Assembly: GCA_002842095.1 (NCBI GenBank) | Contig: PHCB01000001.1 | Coordinates: 186,001 to 250,000, forward strand | Direction: 5' to 3' | Source: a candidate division BRC1 bacterium HGW-BRC1-1 | GTDB lineage: Bacteria > Sumerlaeota > Sumerlaeia > Sumerlaeales > Sumerlaeaceae | DNA: 64,000 nt | In this document: piece after piece, positions 35,701 through 44,093 of the stretch | Numbering within the stretch: position 1 is the stretch's first letter | Layout: each line of letters opens with the position of its first letter | Program-made: the position numbers and the translations under genes | Notes under the pieces: model-generated | Databases searched by the model: none | What the model was told of the DNA's origin: nothing | The model's input: only the letters and a program-made list of their open reading frames with translations

Positions 35701-37982
35701 CGCGCAAACTGGCATTCGACCATCAGCGCGAGGAAATCCTCATCGGCGGGGAAAGCAACCAACCCCTCGCCCAACACCCGGCGTTCCTCGTTGCGATCGC
35801 CCTTGTCGCGCCAAACCTTCGCAAGCTCGGCACGCCACAAGTGGGCTGCCTCCGCATCGCCCTGAGCGGTGTACATCTGAACCAATTGATCCAGAGCATC
35901 GATGTCATCGGGAGAGAGAGACGCGACACGTTCCAATGTCGCAACGGCCGATGCGGGATCCCCGGCTCCCGAATAGGCATTTGCCAGCAGGCGCAATGTT
36001 TTCGCCAGTTCTGATGTGGAACTGTGCCCTTCCTGCAAAGCAACCAAATCACCCAGAACGTTCAGGTTCGCGGGAGCCATCGCCAGGGCTTCGACCAGAC
36101 TGCGTTCCGCCGTTTCGAAATCACCCTTTTCGCTCGCTGCCATGGCCGTGTCACGATATGTCGCCAGGGCATCATCGTTGCGTCCGGCTCGCTGCAACAT
36201 GCCCGCCAGACGTTGCGCTATCCCCAGATCCGCAGGAAGCAGCTGTGAGAAATACTCTCCCTCTGCCAGCGCCTCTTCGCCACGGCCGGCCTTGTCCAGC
36301 GCCTCCAGAGCTTCCAACGCTGCGACCCGCGCGAGACGCAGATCGCCCGAACGGAATCGGCTGCGCGCCAGCTTCGACAGCAACTCGGGGCGCATCGGCC
36401 CGAGTGAGCTTGCCCGCAAAAAATGCGATGTCGCGGTGTGTCCCGAGGTCGCATCTTGAAACAGATCGCCGACACTTTCCCATGCGCGACTTGCCGCCTC
36501 CAGGGCGGCCACTTTGCCACTGCGACCAAGTCCCTCCAACGCCTCGGCGCGCCTCATGCCAATTTGTGGATTAGTGGGCTCTGTAACTACCGCGCGTTCC
36601 AGCACCTCGGCCGCCGGACCAAAATCTCCCTGCCCAAGATGAACCGCCGCCAGACGAAGCAACAATTCGTTCGCTTCAACAGTCGCTCCCTGCCCCTCGC
36701 GCACATCCGCACCAGCCAGCAGTGCCGCAGCGTGATTCGGGTACAATTCCAGCACGGTGTCCAACATCTCGCGACCACCGCTCAGATCGCCCTGGTCCAT
36801 CAGCGTCCGCGCAAGATCGACCTTCAGATCCGCAGCTTCGCCCGCGCGTCCCGCCTCCACATATGCCGCATGCAAACGGTCAACAGCTTCGGGCAGCCGC
36901 GGCCAGTGGGTCAGAAGACGCTGCAATGCCTCAATGGCGCGGTCCTTCTCGCCCATCGACGCAAGCAAGTCTGTGGCCGCCAACACGCGCGGCAGATAGT
37001 CCTCGCGCGGCGACGCCAGCAGAGCGTACTCGATCCACTTCGACCGGATATCGGAGCGATCAGGCAACACATCAAACAGCGGTTCCAGTTCCCCCGCCGC
37101 GGTGGTGAAGTCCGCGTGGTTTGCCGCGCGCGATGCCTTCCCCGTAATGTGGTCCACGCAATCGTCCAAACGCCCCGCCTGTGTGAACGCATGAATCAGG
37201 TGCGGGTTCACATCGACGATATCCACGTCCAAATCTTCGATGCGCGTATACGCTTCAATGGCCCCCGGCCAATCCGCCGCGGCTTCGCACAAGTCTGCGG
37301 CAGCCATGAATTCTTCCAGCGCCGATTCCTTGTCATGCATCTGAAGGAAACATTCGGCGACAAGTTTGCGACACGCAGTGTCGTTTGGTCGCGAAGCAGC
37401 AAGCGCCCGCGCCTGATCCAGCGCGCTGTCCATCTGACGGTTCTGCAACGCCATGCGAACCAGCGCCTGCCGGCTGCGCGTCTGGGTTTCCTCATCTTCG
37501 CGCGCTATCGCTGTTTTCAACAAACCAGTCCACGCCCGCTCGAAAGCCGGCTCCGCATCGACGATGGCTTCAAACGTCTTCGCCGCATCATCCAGATAAC
37601 CGAGATCGAGATAGTTCTCGGCCACCTCCACATTTTTCTTCAACAGTTCCGGATCTTGAGGAATGCGAATGCTGATGCCGAACTCGGTCATCAGCGCCTC
37701 GGCCGCTTCGTTCTCATTGATACGGCGCGCCAGGGCCACCAGGCGCACAAGACTACCACCCTCGGCGCCATCGCACAAACCATACATGCAGCGGAAGGTC
37801 TGGTGGTCTTTGTTCACGACCAACGTGCGAAACACATTCTCCCGGTGAATGGGGCAGAACGCTCGCAGCGTATCTCCCGCGTCTTGAATTTTCTCGGCTT
37901 TGTAACCGATGAACTCCAACACACGTCGCGGATCGACGGCGTTGTTAATCTCAATTAAGCTGCTGTCGGGAAATATCCTCAT
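32724..37982 (-). CDS. Giant fusion: CHC2 zinc finger, TPR-like array and DnaA AAA+ domain
   Basis: A protein of 1,752 residues in three parts. Residues 15-105 resemble the DnaG-type CHC2 zinc finger: Cys43 and His46 (FCPIH), Cys65 and Cys70 (CMYGLC), then the VRLVALARRI helix and EALMTEFGI. Residues about 115-1,500 are alternating helices of TPR type (repeated GD..EA...Y..AL...P..), arranged in larger units of roughly 100 residues. Residues 1,504-1,752 match DnaA domain III: YDFEHFVVGTHNNFAYA, P-loop SDVGLGKT (1,553-1,560), Walker B MLVVDDVQFL, sensor 1 VVTSDRPP, the arginine-finger helix ENRLLSRFG and sensor 2 SNVRELKGALNQ. It stops there, without the DNA-binding domain IV. The ATG at 37982 was chosen; longer starts run into the divergent gene. 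Function unknown; it is not a canonical initiator. Confidence 0.88.
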   Translation of the reverse strand: MRIFPDSSLIEINNAVDPRRVLEFIGYKAEKIQDAGDTLRAFCPIHRENVFRTLVVNKDHQTFRCMYGLCDGAEGGSLVRLVALARRINENEAAEALMTEFGISIRIPQDPELLKKNVEVAENYLDLGYLDDAAKTFEAIVDAEPAFERAWTGLLKTAIAREDEETQTRSRQALVRMALQNRQMDSALDQARALAASRPNDTACRKLVAECFLQMHDKESALEEFMAAADLCEAAADWPGAIEAYTRIEDLDVDIVDVNPHLIHAFTQAGRLDDCVDHITGKASRAANHADFTTAAGELEPLFDVLPDRSDIRSKWIEYALLASPREDYLPRVLAATDLLASMGEKDRAIEALQRLLTHWPRLPEAVDRLHAAYVEAGRAGEAADLKVDLARTLMDQGDLSGGREMLDTVLELYPNHAAALLAGADVREGQGATVEANELLLRLAAVHLGQGDFGPAAEVLERAVVTEPTNPQIGMRRAEALEGLGRSGKVAALEAASRAWESVGDLFQDATSGHTATSHFLRASSLGPMRPELLSKLARSRFRSGDLRLARVAALEALEALDKAGRGEEALAEGEYFSQLLPADLGIAQRLAGMLQRAGRNDDALATYRDTAMAASEKGDFETAERSLVEALAMAPANLNVLGDLVALQEGHSSTSELAKTLRLLANAYSGAGDPASAVATLERVASLSPDDIDALDQLVQMYTAQGDAEAAHLWRAELAKVWRDKGDRNEERRVLGEGLVAFPADEDFLALMVECQFAREHGEEACAAARDLAGLKLKGKKLPEAREVLRSASDNAPEDLPTAELLFELSMRKPPSDDVRDRARRLAELQVNSGRAGEAARTFAQVGDLFADDLGWKYEELELLRRVELGSEALEKALVLARLQTEAGDAAEAEKLLFEALGHAPGEARLHRRLAELFRDTGDATREREQWRALAETLHTAGDTDEALAVARQVVEKHPRDVEVRRMVVEYLVARNNLPEAATELTSIADLLREAGDAEAGLVANREAADLMPDDVPLRLRQVTALAGLGRDEEACDVSEALASRLIETDRLKEAMAQLNALLEIAPKRLSAMKIRAELFAKLGDEERSRIELRIFSAATRLRQALQHREAGEHTRESQVLRDALTFSAEDPEILYELITCEFLRGDESAACAAARQLAAVQVKSDHAEDARATLASVLDRKPNDVETLHDLFNLLRDGGHAEEAVTRGLFLVELLLEETREGDAVLVYDQIAEADPTNLRLRMNRIDFLRRLGRTEEALERQFELARDYHAREEYDDAEITYLQVLSTGPSHVGAREELVRLYERLGNVEKAHEQLRQLADVLHEAGDHTGAIEAVKRVIAANPALVDARLQLVKFYRDGGMSTEAMGELHLIADVRREASNEEGALEAEREATLVSPRHTPARVRYADALVAANQITIAIPELENLSELQVETNDHESALETLERVLQISPDRPSTLIKRAEIYASLGDQERALDAYRRVAMQTAQSVTPAGGVPLAGAVTPRDGFLQLVKEYDFEHFVVGTHNNFAYATARAVANAPARAYNPLFLYSDVGLGKTHLVNAIANHVLREDPRARIIYTNSEDFTDELVNAIQTSAVNAFRGKYKNIDMLVVDDVQFLSGKERAQEEFFHIFNALFQSKRQIVVTSDRPPKDIAHLENRLLSRFGAGVIVDIAAPDYETRVAILNREIETNELGFNTEIAMMIAERVDSNVRELKGALNQVVAMRAIMGVNVTEEAVRKMLENRYTKEA

Positions 37983-38085
37983 GATGGCTTCAGATTTAGT
38001 GAAGCCCGAAGCGCTGCTTGCAAAAGAATTATCGCCTGAATCATGATCCAATCGCTTCAAAGAACCCTCAGGAGAAGCCCCCAAT

Positions 38086-38397
38086 ATGGACGATACCTAT
38101 CAAATCAAGTGTCCCTGCTGTCAGACCATCCTCATTGTGGAACGACGCTCGGGCAAGATTGTGGATGAACGCCGACCGATTCTTGAGCAGTCCACCGGTG
38201 ATCGCTATCAGGATGCCCTCAAAAAGGTGCAGGAGCGCGGTGCCGTGGCCGAGGAAAAGTTCCAGAAATTTCAGAAGGAACGCGGAACCAAGATGGACAA
38301 GCTCGACGCGCTTTTCAACGACGCGCTTAAGCGTGCCGAGGAAGAGCAATCCGATGATGACGACGAAAAGCCCCGCAATCCCTTCGACATGGATTGA
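38086..38397 (+). CDS. Small zinc-ribbon and coiled-coil protein
   Basis: A 103-residue protein. The N-terminus has CPCC, enough for a half zinc ribbon or a dimeric metal site, followed by a short basic beta segment (ILIVERRSGKIVDERRP). Residues 35-90 are highly charged and helical, likely a coiled coil (YQDALKKVQERGAVAEEKFQKFQKERGTKMDKLDALFNDALKRAEEE), with an acidic tail. An AGGAGA ribosome site is 10 bases upstream. It is divergent from the giant DnaA-fusion gene, 103 bases apart, so the two may share control. I know no function. Confidence 0.8.
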   Translation: MDDTYQIKCPCCQTILIVERRSGKIVDERRPILEQSTGDRYQDALKKVQERGAVAEEKFQKFQKERGTKMDKLDALFNDALKRAEEEQSDDDDEKPRNPFDMD

Positions 38398-38406
38398 GAC
38401 GCGCCG

Positions 38407-40434
38407 CTACAACTTGCGCTTAAAGTAACGGTCCAACTGGTCGAGCGTCAGAAGGATCATGGTCGGCCGCCCATGGGGGCATGTGAAGCCCAGACGCGCC
38501 GTTACAATGTCGCGGATGAGCGCGCGCATCTCCTCCATGTGGAGGCGCTGCCCCGCCTTGATGGCCGCGCGACACGCCATGCGCGTGACCACGCGGTCGC
38601 GCAAAACGGCCACCTCCTCAACCCTGCCCAGCGTTTCAAAATCGTCGAGCATATCGGTCATCACGGCGGCCGGGTCCATCTTGGGCAAGTCTGCGGGCAC
38701 AGACTGAATCACGAACGTCTGACCGCCGAAATGTTCCACGCGCAAACCAAGCTCGGTCAACACGGGTAGCAACCTCAGCAGAAACGGAACCGCCGACGCC
38801 GCCACATCCACGCTGATGGGCATCAACAGCGGTTGTTCGCGCGTCTCGCCCCGTTGCGCTGCAAATTTCAGATACAGCAAACGCTCGTGGGCCGCATGCT
38901 GGTCGATCAGCAACAGATCACCCCCGGCCTGCGCGATGATGTAGCACAGCGCCACCTGGCCCAGAGGTTCGGGCAGACGCCCCAGCTTCAACAGCGGATG
39001 CGAGGCCAGCGTCGCCCCATCCTCGGCGGGGCGATCCACCAACCCGGCAACACTGCTGGCCAGCGGACGCACATCGCAGGGACGCCGGCGGCCGGGTTCT
39101 GACGACGGCTCAGGAGTCTCGCTTTTCCAACCCTCCGGAGCGGTGGCAGCGTTACCACTCTCCAGTTCGTGCCGCTCAACCGCAGTGAGTTCGTCATCCG
39201 CCTGCGTGATGGCCGAGACTTCTCGTTCCCAGTGGGCGGTTTGTGCAGCGCCCGAGAAGCGACTCAAATCAACCGGAATCGTCGAATCTTTCGGCCCGCC
39301 CATGACGGGACCCAGCATCCCCACGAAGTCATCCTGCGTCGGCACACCCTTGATCCACGAGCCCGATCTTCCAGCACTACCCCCCGTCTCTTGAGGGATT
39401 TCCCCGGACGCATCCCCCGCGCCCAAATCCATGGTGGGCATCAAATTTGCCGCCCGCAAAGCAGACTGCACAGCGCGATAAACCGCCCCGTTCACCGACC
39501 CCTCGTTGCGGAAACGCACTTCCTCCTTGGTGGGATGCACGTTCACATCCACCTCACCGGACGGCACCTTCATGTTGATCACCACCATGGGAAACCTCTG
39601 CACCATGATGACGCCCTTGTACGCCTCCTGCACCGCAAACGAAAGAGACCGACTGGAAACCGGACGACCATTCACGAAGAAATATTGATGCCGCCGATCC
39701 TTGCGCGACACCGCCGGGCGCACCGCGAATCCCGTCACCCGCACCCCGTGGCGTTCCTCGTCCACCGCCAGCAAATTCTCCCGCACCCCCGTGCCCAGCA
39801 ACATGCCCACCCGGTCGGCCCACTCCTGCCGCGATGGCACATCCAGCAGCGTATCCTTGCCACGCGTGACAACGAAACCCACCGCCGGAAGCATCAACGC
39901 CTGGCGCGTAACCACGCTCATTATCTGCTGCAATTCGCTGGAAGCGCGCTTCATGAACTTCAACCGTGCCGGCGTGTTGAAGAACAAATCCCGCACCCGC
40001 ACTTCCGTTCCCACCGGCGCCCCCGACGCCCCCACCACCACGCCGCCGCCCCCCTCGCATTCGATCAGCGTGCCCGCCAGTTCGCCATTGCAGCGTGTCA
40101 GAATTTGCATCCGACTCACCGCCGAAATACTCGCCAGAGCCTCGCCCCGAAACCCGCGCGTTTCCAACGCCCACAAATCATCGAATTCAGATATCTTGCT
40201 CGTGGCGTGACGCACCAACGCCAACTCCGCGTCGGCCCGACCAATCCCCCGCCCGTCGTCGCGCACGCGCAGATCGCGACATTCGTTGCCGACCTCGATC
40301 TCCACCCGCGTGGCCCCGGCATCCACCGAGTTCTCCACCAGTTCCTTCACCACTGAAGCCGGGCGCACGATCACCTCGCCCGCGGCGATTTTATTGACCA
40401 GGTTGTCCGACAGAACACGAATCATGGGCGCCAT
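38407..40434 (-). CDS. mutL: DNA mismatch repair protein MutL
   Basis: A 675-residue MutL. The N-terminal GHKL ATPase is complete (KIAAGEVIVRPASVVKELVENSVDAGA, DDGRGI, HATSKI, TRGFRGEALASI, GTEVRVRDLFFNTPARLKF). A long linker separates it from the C-terminal dimer domain, which has IDQHAAHERLLYLKF, ACRAAIK and CPHGRP, the three blocks of endonuclease-type MutL. The second acidic residue of DQHA(x)2E(x)4E is Leu here, so nicking activity is uncertain. The ATG at 40434 lies five bases after a GTGAGG site. mutS is not in the window. Confidence 0.95.
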   Translation of the reverse strand: MAPMIRVLSDNLVNKIAAGEVIVRPASVVKELVENSVDAGATRVEIEVGNECRDLRVRDDGRGIGRADAELALVRHATSKISEFDDLWALETRGFRGEALASISAVSRMQILTRCNGELAGTLIECEGGGGVVVGASGAPVGTEVRVRDLFFNTPARLKFMKRASSELQQIMSVVTRQALMLPAVGFVVTRGKDTLLDVPSRQEWADRVGMLLGTGVRENLLAVDEERHGVRVTGFAVRPAVSRKDRRHQYFFVNGRPVSSRSLSFAVQEAYKGVIMVQRFPMVVINMKVPSGEVDVNVHPTKEEVRFRNEGSVNGAVYRAVQSALRAANLMPTMDLGAGDASGEIPQETGGSAGRSGSWIKGVPTQDDFVGMLGPVMGGPKDSTIPVDLSRFSGAAQTAHWEREVSAITQADDELTAVERHELESGNAATAPEGWKSETPEPSSEPGRRRPCDVRPLASSVAGLVDRPAEDGATLASHPLLKLGRLPEPLGQVALCYIIAQAGGDLLLIDQHAAHERLLYLKFAAQRGETREQPLLMPISVDVAASAVPFLLRLLPVLTELGLRVEHFGGQTFVIQSVPADLPKMDPAAVMTDMLDDFETLGRVEEVAVLRDRVVTRMACRAAIKAGQRLHMEEMRALIRDIVTARLGFTCPHGRPTMILLTLDQLDRYFKRKL

Positions 40435-40504
40435 CAAAACCTCACCCCCATCGCACGGTCATTAAAATTCCACGCCGCGATTTTGTCCCATCCGATCCGG
40501 TCCC

Positions 40505-41665
40505 TCACATGAAGTAAAACGCCACCGCCAGCACCACATACAACGAAATCAACTGCGCGCCCTCGAACCAGTTGCTCTCGCCGTCGTTGGCCACGCTGTT
40601 CACCACAAACAACGCGCCGAACACCGACAGCAACTCCACCGGCGTGAATTCCAACGTCATCGGTTTTCCCATGCCCCAGCTCACGAACACCAACACCGGC
40701 ACCACGAACATCGCAATCTGCATGCTCGACCCGATACAGATCTGCATTGCCAGATCCATCTTGTTGCGCATCGCCACCAGCACAGCCGTCGAGTGCTCCG
40801 CCGCGTTGCCAATAACCGCAATGATGATCGCACCCACGAACAACGGACTCCATCCCATCGAATGCATCACGGGATCCAACGTTTTCACCAACATTTCCGA
40901 AACAACCGCGATGACCGCCGTGGCCACCGCCAGCATCGTCACCGCTGCCCACACCGGCGGATGCTCCTTCTCCCCGTCAAACCCACCACTGTCCTCGCCA
41001 CCGCCCGCTCTCAGATAGGGTTCCACCCCGGATCGCCCCTCCCCCGCTTCATCCCCTTCCTCGGGAGGACCGTTGTAATACTCTTTATGGGTCCTCAGAG
41101 AAAAGACCAGACCCGTCACATAGTTCAAAATCATCACGCCCGCCAGCACCAGACTCATCGTTTCCAGCGCGGGCAAATCATCAGCGGGCAAATGTTTGCC
41201 GTGCAGATGATGATAGATGCCCGGAACGAGCATGGCCATCACCGCCACCGACATCATCGTCACCCCCGACCCTGCCGCCACTGCGTTAAACTTCTGCGTG
41301 CGATATCGCAACCCACCCGCCAGCAAACTCGCCCCCAGCACGAAGATCAGGTTTCCGAGAATCGAGCCCGTTAACGACGCCTTAACAACCTCCAGCAAAC
41401 CGGCGTTGATGGCGGCAATGGCGATTATCAACTCCGCCGCGTTTCCAAAGGTCGCATTCAACAACCCACCAATCCCCGTCCCGGCCCGCTCCGCCAGATG
41501 CTCCGTCGCCCGTCCCATCAGCCCCGCCAATGGAATAATCGCCAGGCAAGCCGATGCAAACTGCCAGACTTCCCCCACGTGCATGAAATGCAAAACGATG
41601 GTCAGCGGAACAAAAATCAAAAGTATCATCAACCAGCCGCGAAAATAACCCAGCAATGCCTTCAC
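40505..41665 (-). CDS. Ca2+/H+ exchanger (CaxA family)
   Basis: A 386-residue membrane protein of about eleven helices. Two inverted alpha-repeat motifs identify it: LLNATFGNAAELIIAIAAI in the first half and IAVIGNAAEHSTAVLVAMRNKMDLAMQICIGSSMQIAMFV in the second. These line the cation path of Cax exchangers, which expel calcium in exchange for protons. A charged cytoplasmic loop (about residues 210-235, Gly/Glu-rich) joins the halves. The start codon is GTG. It sits 70 bases upstream of mutL on the same strand. Confidence 0.93.
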   Translation of the reverse strand: MKALLGYFRGWLMILLIFVPLTIVLHFMHVGEVWQFASACLAIIPLAGLMGRATEHLAERAGTGIGGLLNATFGNAAELIIAIAAINAGLLEVVKASLTGSILGNLIFVLGASLLAGGLRYRTQKFNAVAAGSGVTMMSVAVMAMLVPGIYHHLHGKHLPADDLPALETMSLVLAGVMILNYVTGLVFSLRTHKEYYNGPPEEGDEAGEGRSGVEPYLRAGGGEDSGGFDGEKEHPPVWAAVTMLAVATAVIAVVSEMLVKTLDPVMHSMGWSPLFVGAIIIAVIGNAAEHSTAVLVAMRNKMDLAMQICIGSSMQIAMFVVPVLVFVSWGMGKPMTLEFTPVELLSVFGALFVVNSVANDGESNWFEGAQLISLYVVLAVAFYFM

Positions 41666-41851
41666 CAGCCAACCCTCACCGATCTTCAGTTTCCAAACCG
41701 TGTTGATGGATTATCGCCACCCACAAAATCAAGCGCCCAAAATACTCCCCACCTGAGAATATCCATTCTCTTTTCCGATTTCCCGGAACAATCAAAGACC
41801 AAATCGGTTCTCATTCCAGAAACCAAACAGAATTTTACGGAGGATCTTTTA

Positions 41852-42487
41852 ATGATCAGAAATCTCACCCTCGTGGCAGCGGCCCTCTCATTAGCGCTGG
41901 CCCTTCCTGCCACGGCGCAACAGACCACCGCAACCGCACCAGCCCAAAAAAGCGGCGCCATGACAACCATCGGCGCTGGCGACACCGCCCCTGCCTTCAC
42001 TCTGAAAGACCAGACCGGCAAGGAACACTCGCTGGTGGATTTCAAGGACAAGGTCGTGGTCCTCGAATGGACCAACCCCGGCTGCCCCTTCGTTGTTTAC
42101 CATCTCAAGGAAAACACCACCACCGATCTGAACAAGAAGTGGAAAGAGAAGGACGTCGTCTGGCTGAAAATTGACAGCAGCAATTTCGTAACCGCCGACG
42201 CCGCCCAGAAAGCCGTCACGGATAACAATATCGATGTTCCGGTTCTTCTCGACGCCTCCGGCACAGTGGGTAAATCCTATGGCGCCAAGACCACGCCTCA
42301 CCTGTTCGTCATCGATAAGGATGGCAAGGTAGCTTACTCCGGCGCGTACGACGACAACCCCACCCCCGAGAAAAAAGACGGCGTGAAGAATTACGTCGAT
42401 GCCGCATTGGAAAAAGTCACCGCCGGTGAGAAGCCCGAAGTGACACACATTAAGTCCTACGGCTGTAGCGTGAAGTACGCCAAGTAA
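41852..42487 (+). CDS. Exported redoxin (AhpC/TSA-like) protein
   Basis: A 211-residue secreted thioredoxin-fold protein. The signal peptide (residues 1-22, ending ATA) is followed by GDTAPAFTLKDQTGKEHSLVDFKDKVVVLEWTNPGCPFVVYHL. The peroxiredoxin-like active site has one Cys (Cys78 in NPGCPF) rather than a CxxC pair; the only other Cys is in the C-terminal YGCSVKYAK, which could act as the resolving one. A TTPHLFVID cis-Pro loop is conserved. ATG 41852 has ACGGAGGATC upstream. The role, peroxide reduction or thiol exchange in the periplasm, is not decided by sequence. Confidence 0.88.
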   Translation: MIRNLTLVAAALSLALALPATAQQTTATAPAQKSGAMTTIGAGDTAPAFTLKDQTGKEHSLVDFKDKVVVLEWTNPGCPFVVYHLKENTTTDLNKKWKEKDVVWLKIDSSNFVTADAAQKAVTDNNIDVPVLLDASGTVGKSYGAKTTPHLFVIDKDGKVAYSGAYDDNPTPEKKDGVKNYVDAALEKVTAGEKPEVTHIKSYGCSVKYAK

Positions 42488-42509
42488 TCGCACTGACCCC
42501 CGCAGTTTT

Positions 42510-42554
42510 GGCCGGAAACCTCCCGATTTCGGGGGACGTTTCCGGCCTTTTTTT
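42510..42554 (+). terminator. Terminator of the redoxin gene
   Basis: A GGCCGGAAAC arm (42510-42519) pairs with GTTTCCGGCC (42538-42547) around a CTCCCGATTTCGGGGGAC inner hairpin, followed by T7. It reaches into the stop codon of the convergent nucleotidyltransferase gene. Confidence 0.92.
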
Positions 42555-43167
42555 AATCCATATCCGCGCTCAGACTGAGCTTGCCCATGTCTTCGGGCGT
42601 GTCCACGTCCTGGCACACACCCGCGTCGTCCACCTCGACAGATACCGACGAAGCCGCCAACGAATCCAGCACATCGCGGGCGGTGGCCCCGCCCGCCGCA
42701 TCAGCCTTTATAAACGCATCGAAATGCGCCGCCGGAATGATAAACGGATGACCGCGCTTCCCCTCATAGACGGGCAGCACCAACTTCCCCGGTTCCTGTG
42801 CATATCGCTCCACGAGAACTTTCACGGTTCCCTGATCCACCAGCGGCTGATCCACCAGAGCCATCACCACCGCCGAAGCCTCCGCCTCCTGCGCCGCGGT
42901 CAACCCGAGTTGCAACGAATGCAACTGCCCGCGCCCCGGCTCGCGATTCAGCACGAAACGCCCCTCCGCAAACTTGTTCATCTGCGCCGACAGCGAAGTC
43001 TGCAAACCGGTGTTGATGACGATATGAACCGGCGACGCCCCCGCCCCAATAAGCTTGTCATAAATCGAGCGCAGAAAAAAAGAATCGCCGATCGGCATCA
43101 GCGCCTTTGGGAAACCCATACGGCTCGAAATGCCACCCGCCAGAATTACGCCTTGCACACCGGTCAT
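42553..43167 (-). CDS. MobA/MocA-like nucleotidyltransferase
   Basis: A 204-residue NTP transferase fold protein. VQGVILAGGISSRMGFPKALMPIGD is the nucleotide-binding signature, and LVDQPLVDQGTVKVLVERY with GHPFIIPAAHFDAFIKA fits the molybdenum cofactor cytidylyl/guanylyltransferase group. If MocA-like, it would prepare the cofactor of xanthine-dehydrogenase-type enzymes, of which one FAD subunit occurs at 48221-49066. The substrate is not certain; sugar nucleotidyltransferases share the fold. GGAGG lies six bases before the chosen ATG at 43167. Confidence 0.83.
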   Translation of the reverse strand: MTGVQGVILAGGISSRMGFPKALMPIGDSFFLRSIYDKLIGAGASPVHIVINTGLQTSLSAQMNKFAEGRFVLNREPGRGQLHSLQLGLTAAQEAEASAVVMALVDQPLVDQGTVKVLVERYAQEPGKLVLPVYEGKRGHPFIIPAAHFDAFIKADAAGGATARDVLDSLAASSVSVEVDDAGVCQDVDTPEDMGKLSLSADMD

Positions 43168-43316
43168 CACTGCCTCCAAGTCCGCTCCCCCGACGCACCC
43201 TGCTTCATGCCCCACACCAGATATCGGCCCTCACAGAAACCCGCAACAGCAATCGCAAAGCTCTTGCGTGAACGTCTCGCCCCCCAACATGGTATTCACC
43301 GCAGAACACACCCCGT

Positions 43317-43403
43317 GCCGGGGTGGCGGAACAGGCAGACGCAAGGGACTTAAAATCCCTCGATCGAAAGGTCATACGGGTTCGATCCCCGTCCCCGGCA
43401 CCA
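43317..43403 (+). tRNA. tRNA-Leu (UAA)
   Basis: An 87-base type II tRNA. The acceptor arms GCCGGGG and CCCCGGC pair, the anticodon arm is GGGA-CTTAAAA-TCCC with anticodon TAA, a long variable arm (CTCGATCGAAAGGTCAT region) marks a Leu tRNA, the T-arm is ACGGGTTCGATCCCCGT, and CCA is encoded at 43401-43403. Confidence 0.96.
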
Positions 43404-43409
43404 GGTTTT

Positions 43410-43871
43410 CTATGAAAACCACCTGCGGGAACGCCCGAAGATCAGGCGATCGAGACTGTGGTAGCCCGGACCGGTAATCCACAGACCCGCCAGCGCCAGT
43501 CCCACTTCAATCGCGTGGCTGGCACCAAACAAACCCTTGCCCATGGCAAACATCTGCGTGGCGGCCATGATCATGGTGAAAATCATCACAGTCGCAGTGG
43601 GCCGAAACAGCAATCCCAGCGCCAGAAAAAGTCCGCCGATGCCCTCGGCGCAGCCGGCGCAAAACCCCCAGAACGTTGGCCAGAAAGTGATGCCCAAATT
43701 CCCCATGGCACCCCCCAATTGTGCCCAACGCTCCGAGCCCGCCAGCAACTTCGGCACGCCGTGGGTCATCATCATCACGCCTAAACCCACGCGCATAACG
43801 AGCAGACCGAGATCCACTTTGTGACCGAGGCGGGACGAGGGAAAACCGAGGAAGCATTGCAGATTTTTCAT
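43410..43871 (-). CDS. DoxX-family membrane protein
   Basis: A 153-residue integral membrane protein with four helices. GLLVMRVGLGVMMMTHGVPKLLAGSERWAQLGGAMGNLGI is the DoxX family start, then FWGFCAGCAEGIGGLFLALGLLFRPTATVMIFTMIMAATQMF and a final AIEVGLALAGLWITGPG helix. DoxX proteins are linked to thiosulfate or thiol oxidation and membrane redox complexes in some species. The ATG at 43871 (MKNLQCFLG) was preferred; a longer start adds a hydrophilic, repeat-adjacent segment. Confidence 0.9.
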   Translation of the reverse strand: MKNLQCFLGFPSSRLGHKVDLGLLVMRVGLGVMMMTHGVPKLLAGSERWAQLGGAMGNLGITFWPTFWGFCAGCAEGIGGLFLALGLLFRPTATVMIFTMIMAATQMFAMGKGLFGASHAIEVGLALAGLWITGPGYHSLDRLIFGRSRRWFS

Positions 43872-43957
43872 AGGGAACCTTTTCCGTTCTATATCAGAAA
43901 ACCTACCATGCCCCGCCGGTTCTCTTCCCCCAAAGGATAAGTTCCTTTCAAACGAAC

Positions 43958-44078
43958 GGGCGAACACAAAGGTTCGCCCCTACGATGGGCGCATAACGGA
44001 TCAGCCGCTGACCCAAAAACGATTTGACCTGAAAAACCGCCCGGTTATGTGCGTAGGGGCGGACCTGCGTGTCCGCCC
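43958..44078. repeat. Dispersed repeat with GGCGAAC/GTCCGCC ends (copy 2, fullest)
   Basis: Begins GGGCGAACACAAAGGTTCGC and ends GTAGGGGCGGACCTGCG followed by TGTCCGCCC. Both ends are small palindromic modules. The middle (ACGATGGGCGCATAACGGATC, to AAAACCGCCCGG) recurs at 46615-46705 with few changes. It lies just downstream of the 799-residue glycosidase-like gene. Confidence 0.8.
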
Positions 44079-44093
44079 TCGCCTCACCGCATC

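Noticed and set aside
36423-37958. A 511-codon plus-strand frame opposite the giant DnaA fusion
   Set aside because: It is antisense to a clearly coding TPR/zinc-finger region; its composition is that of a GC-rich mirror frame.
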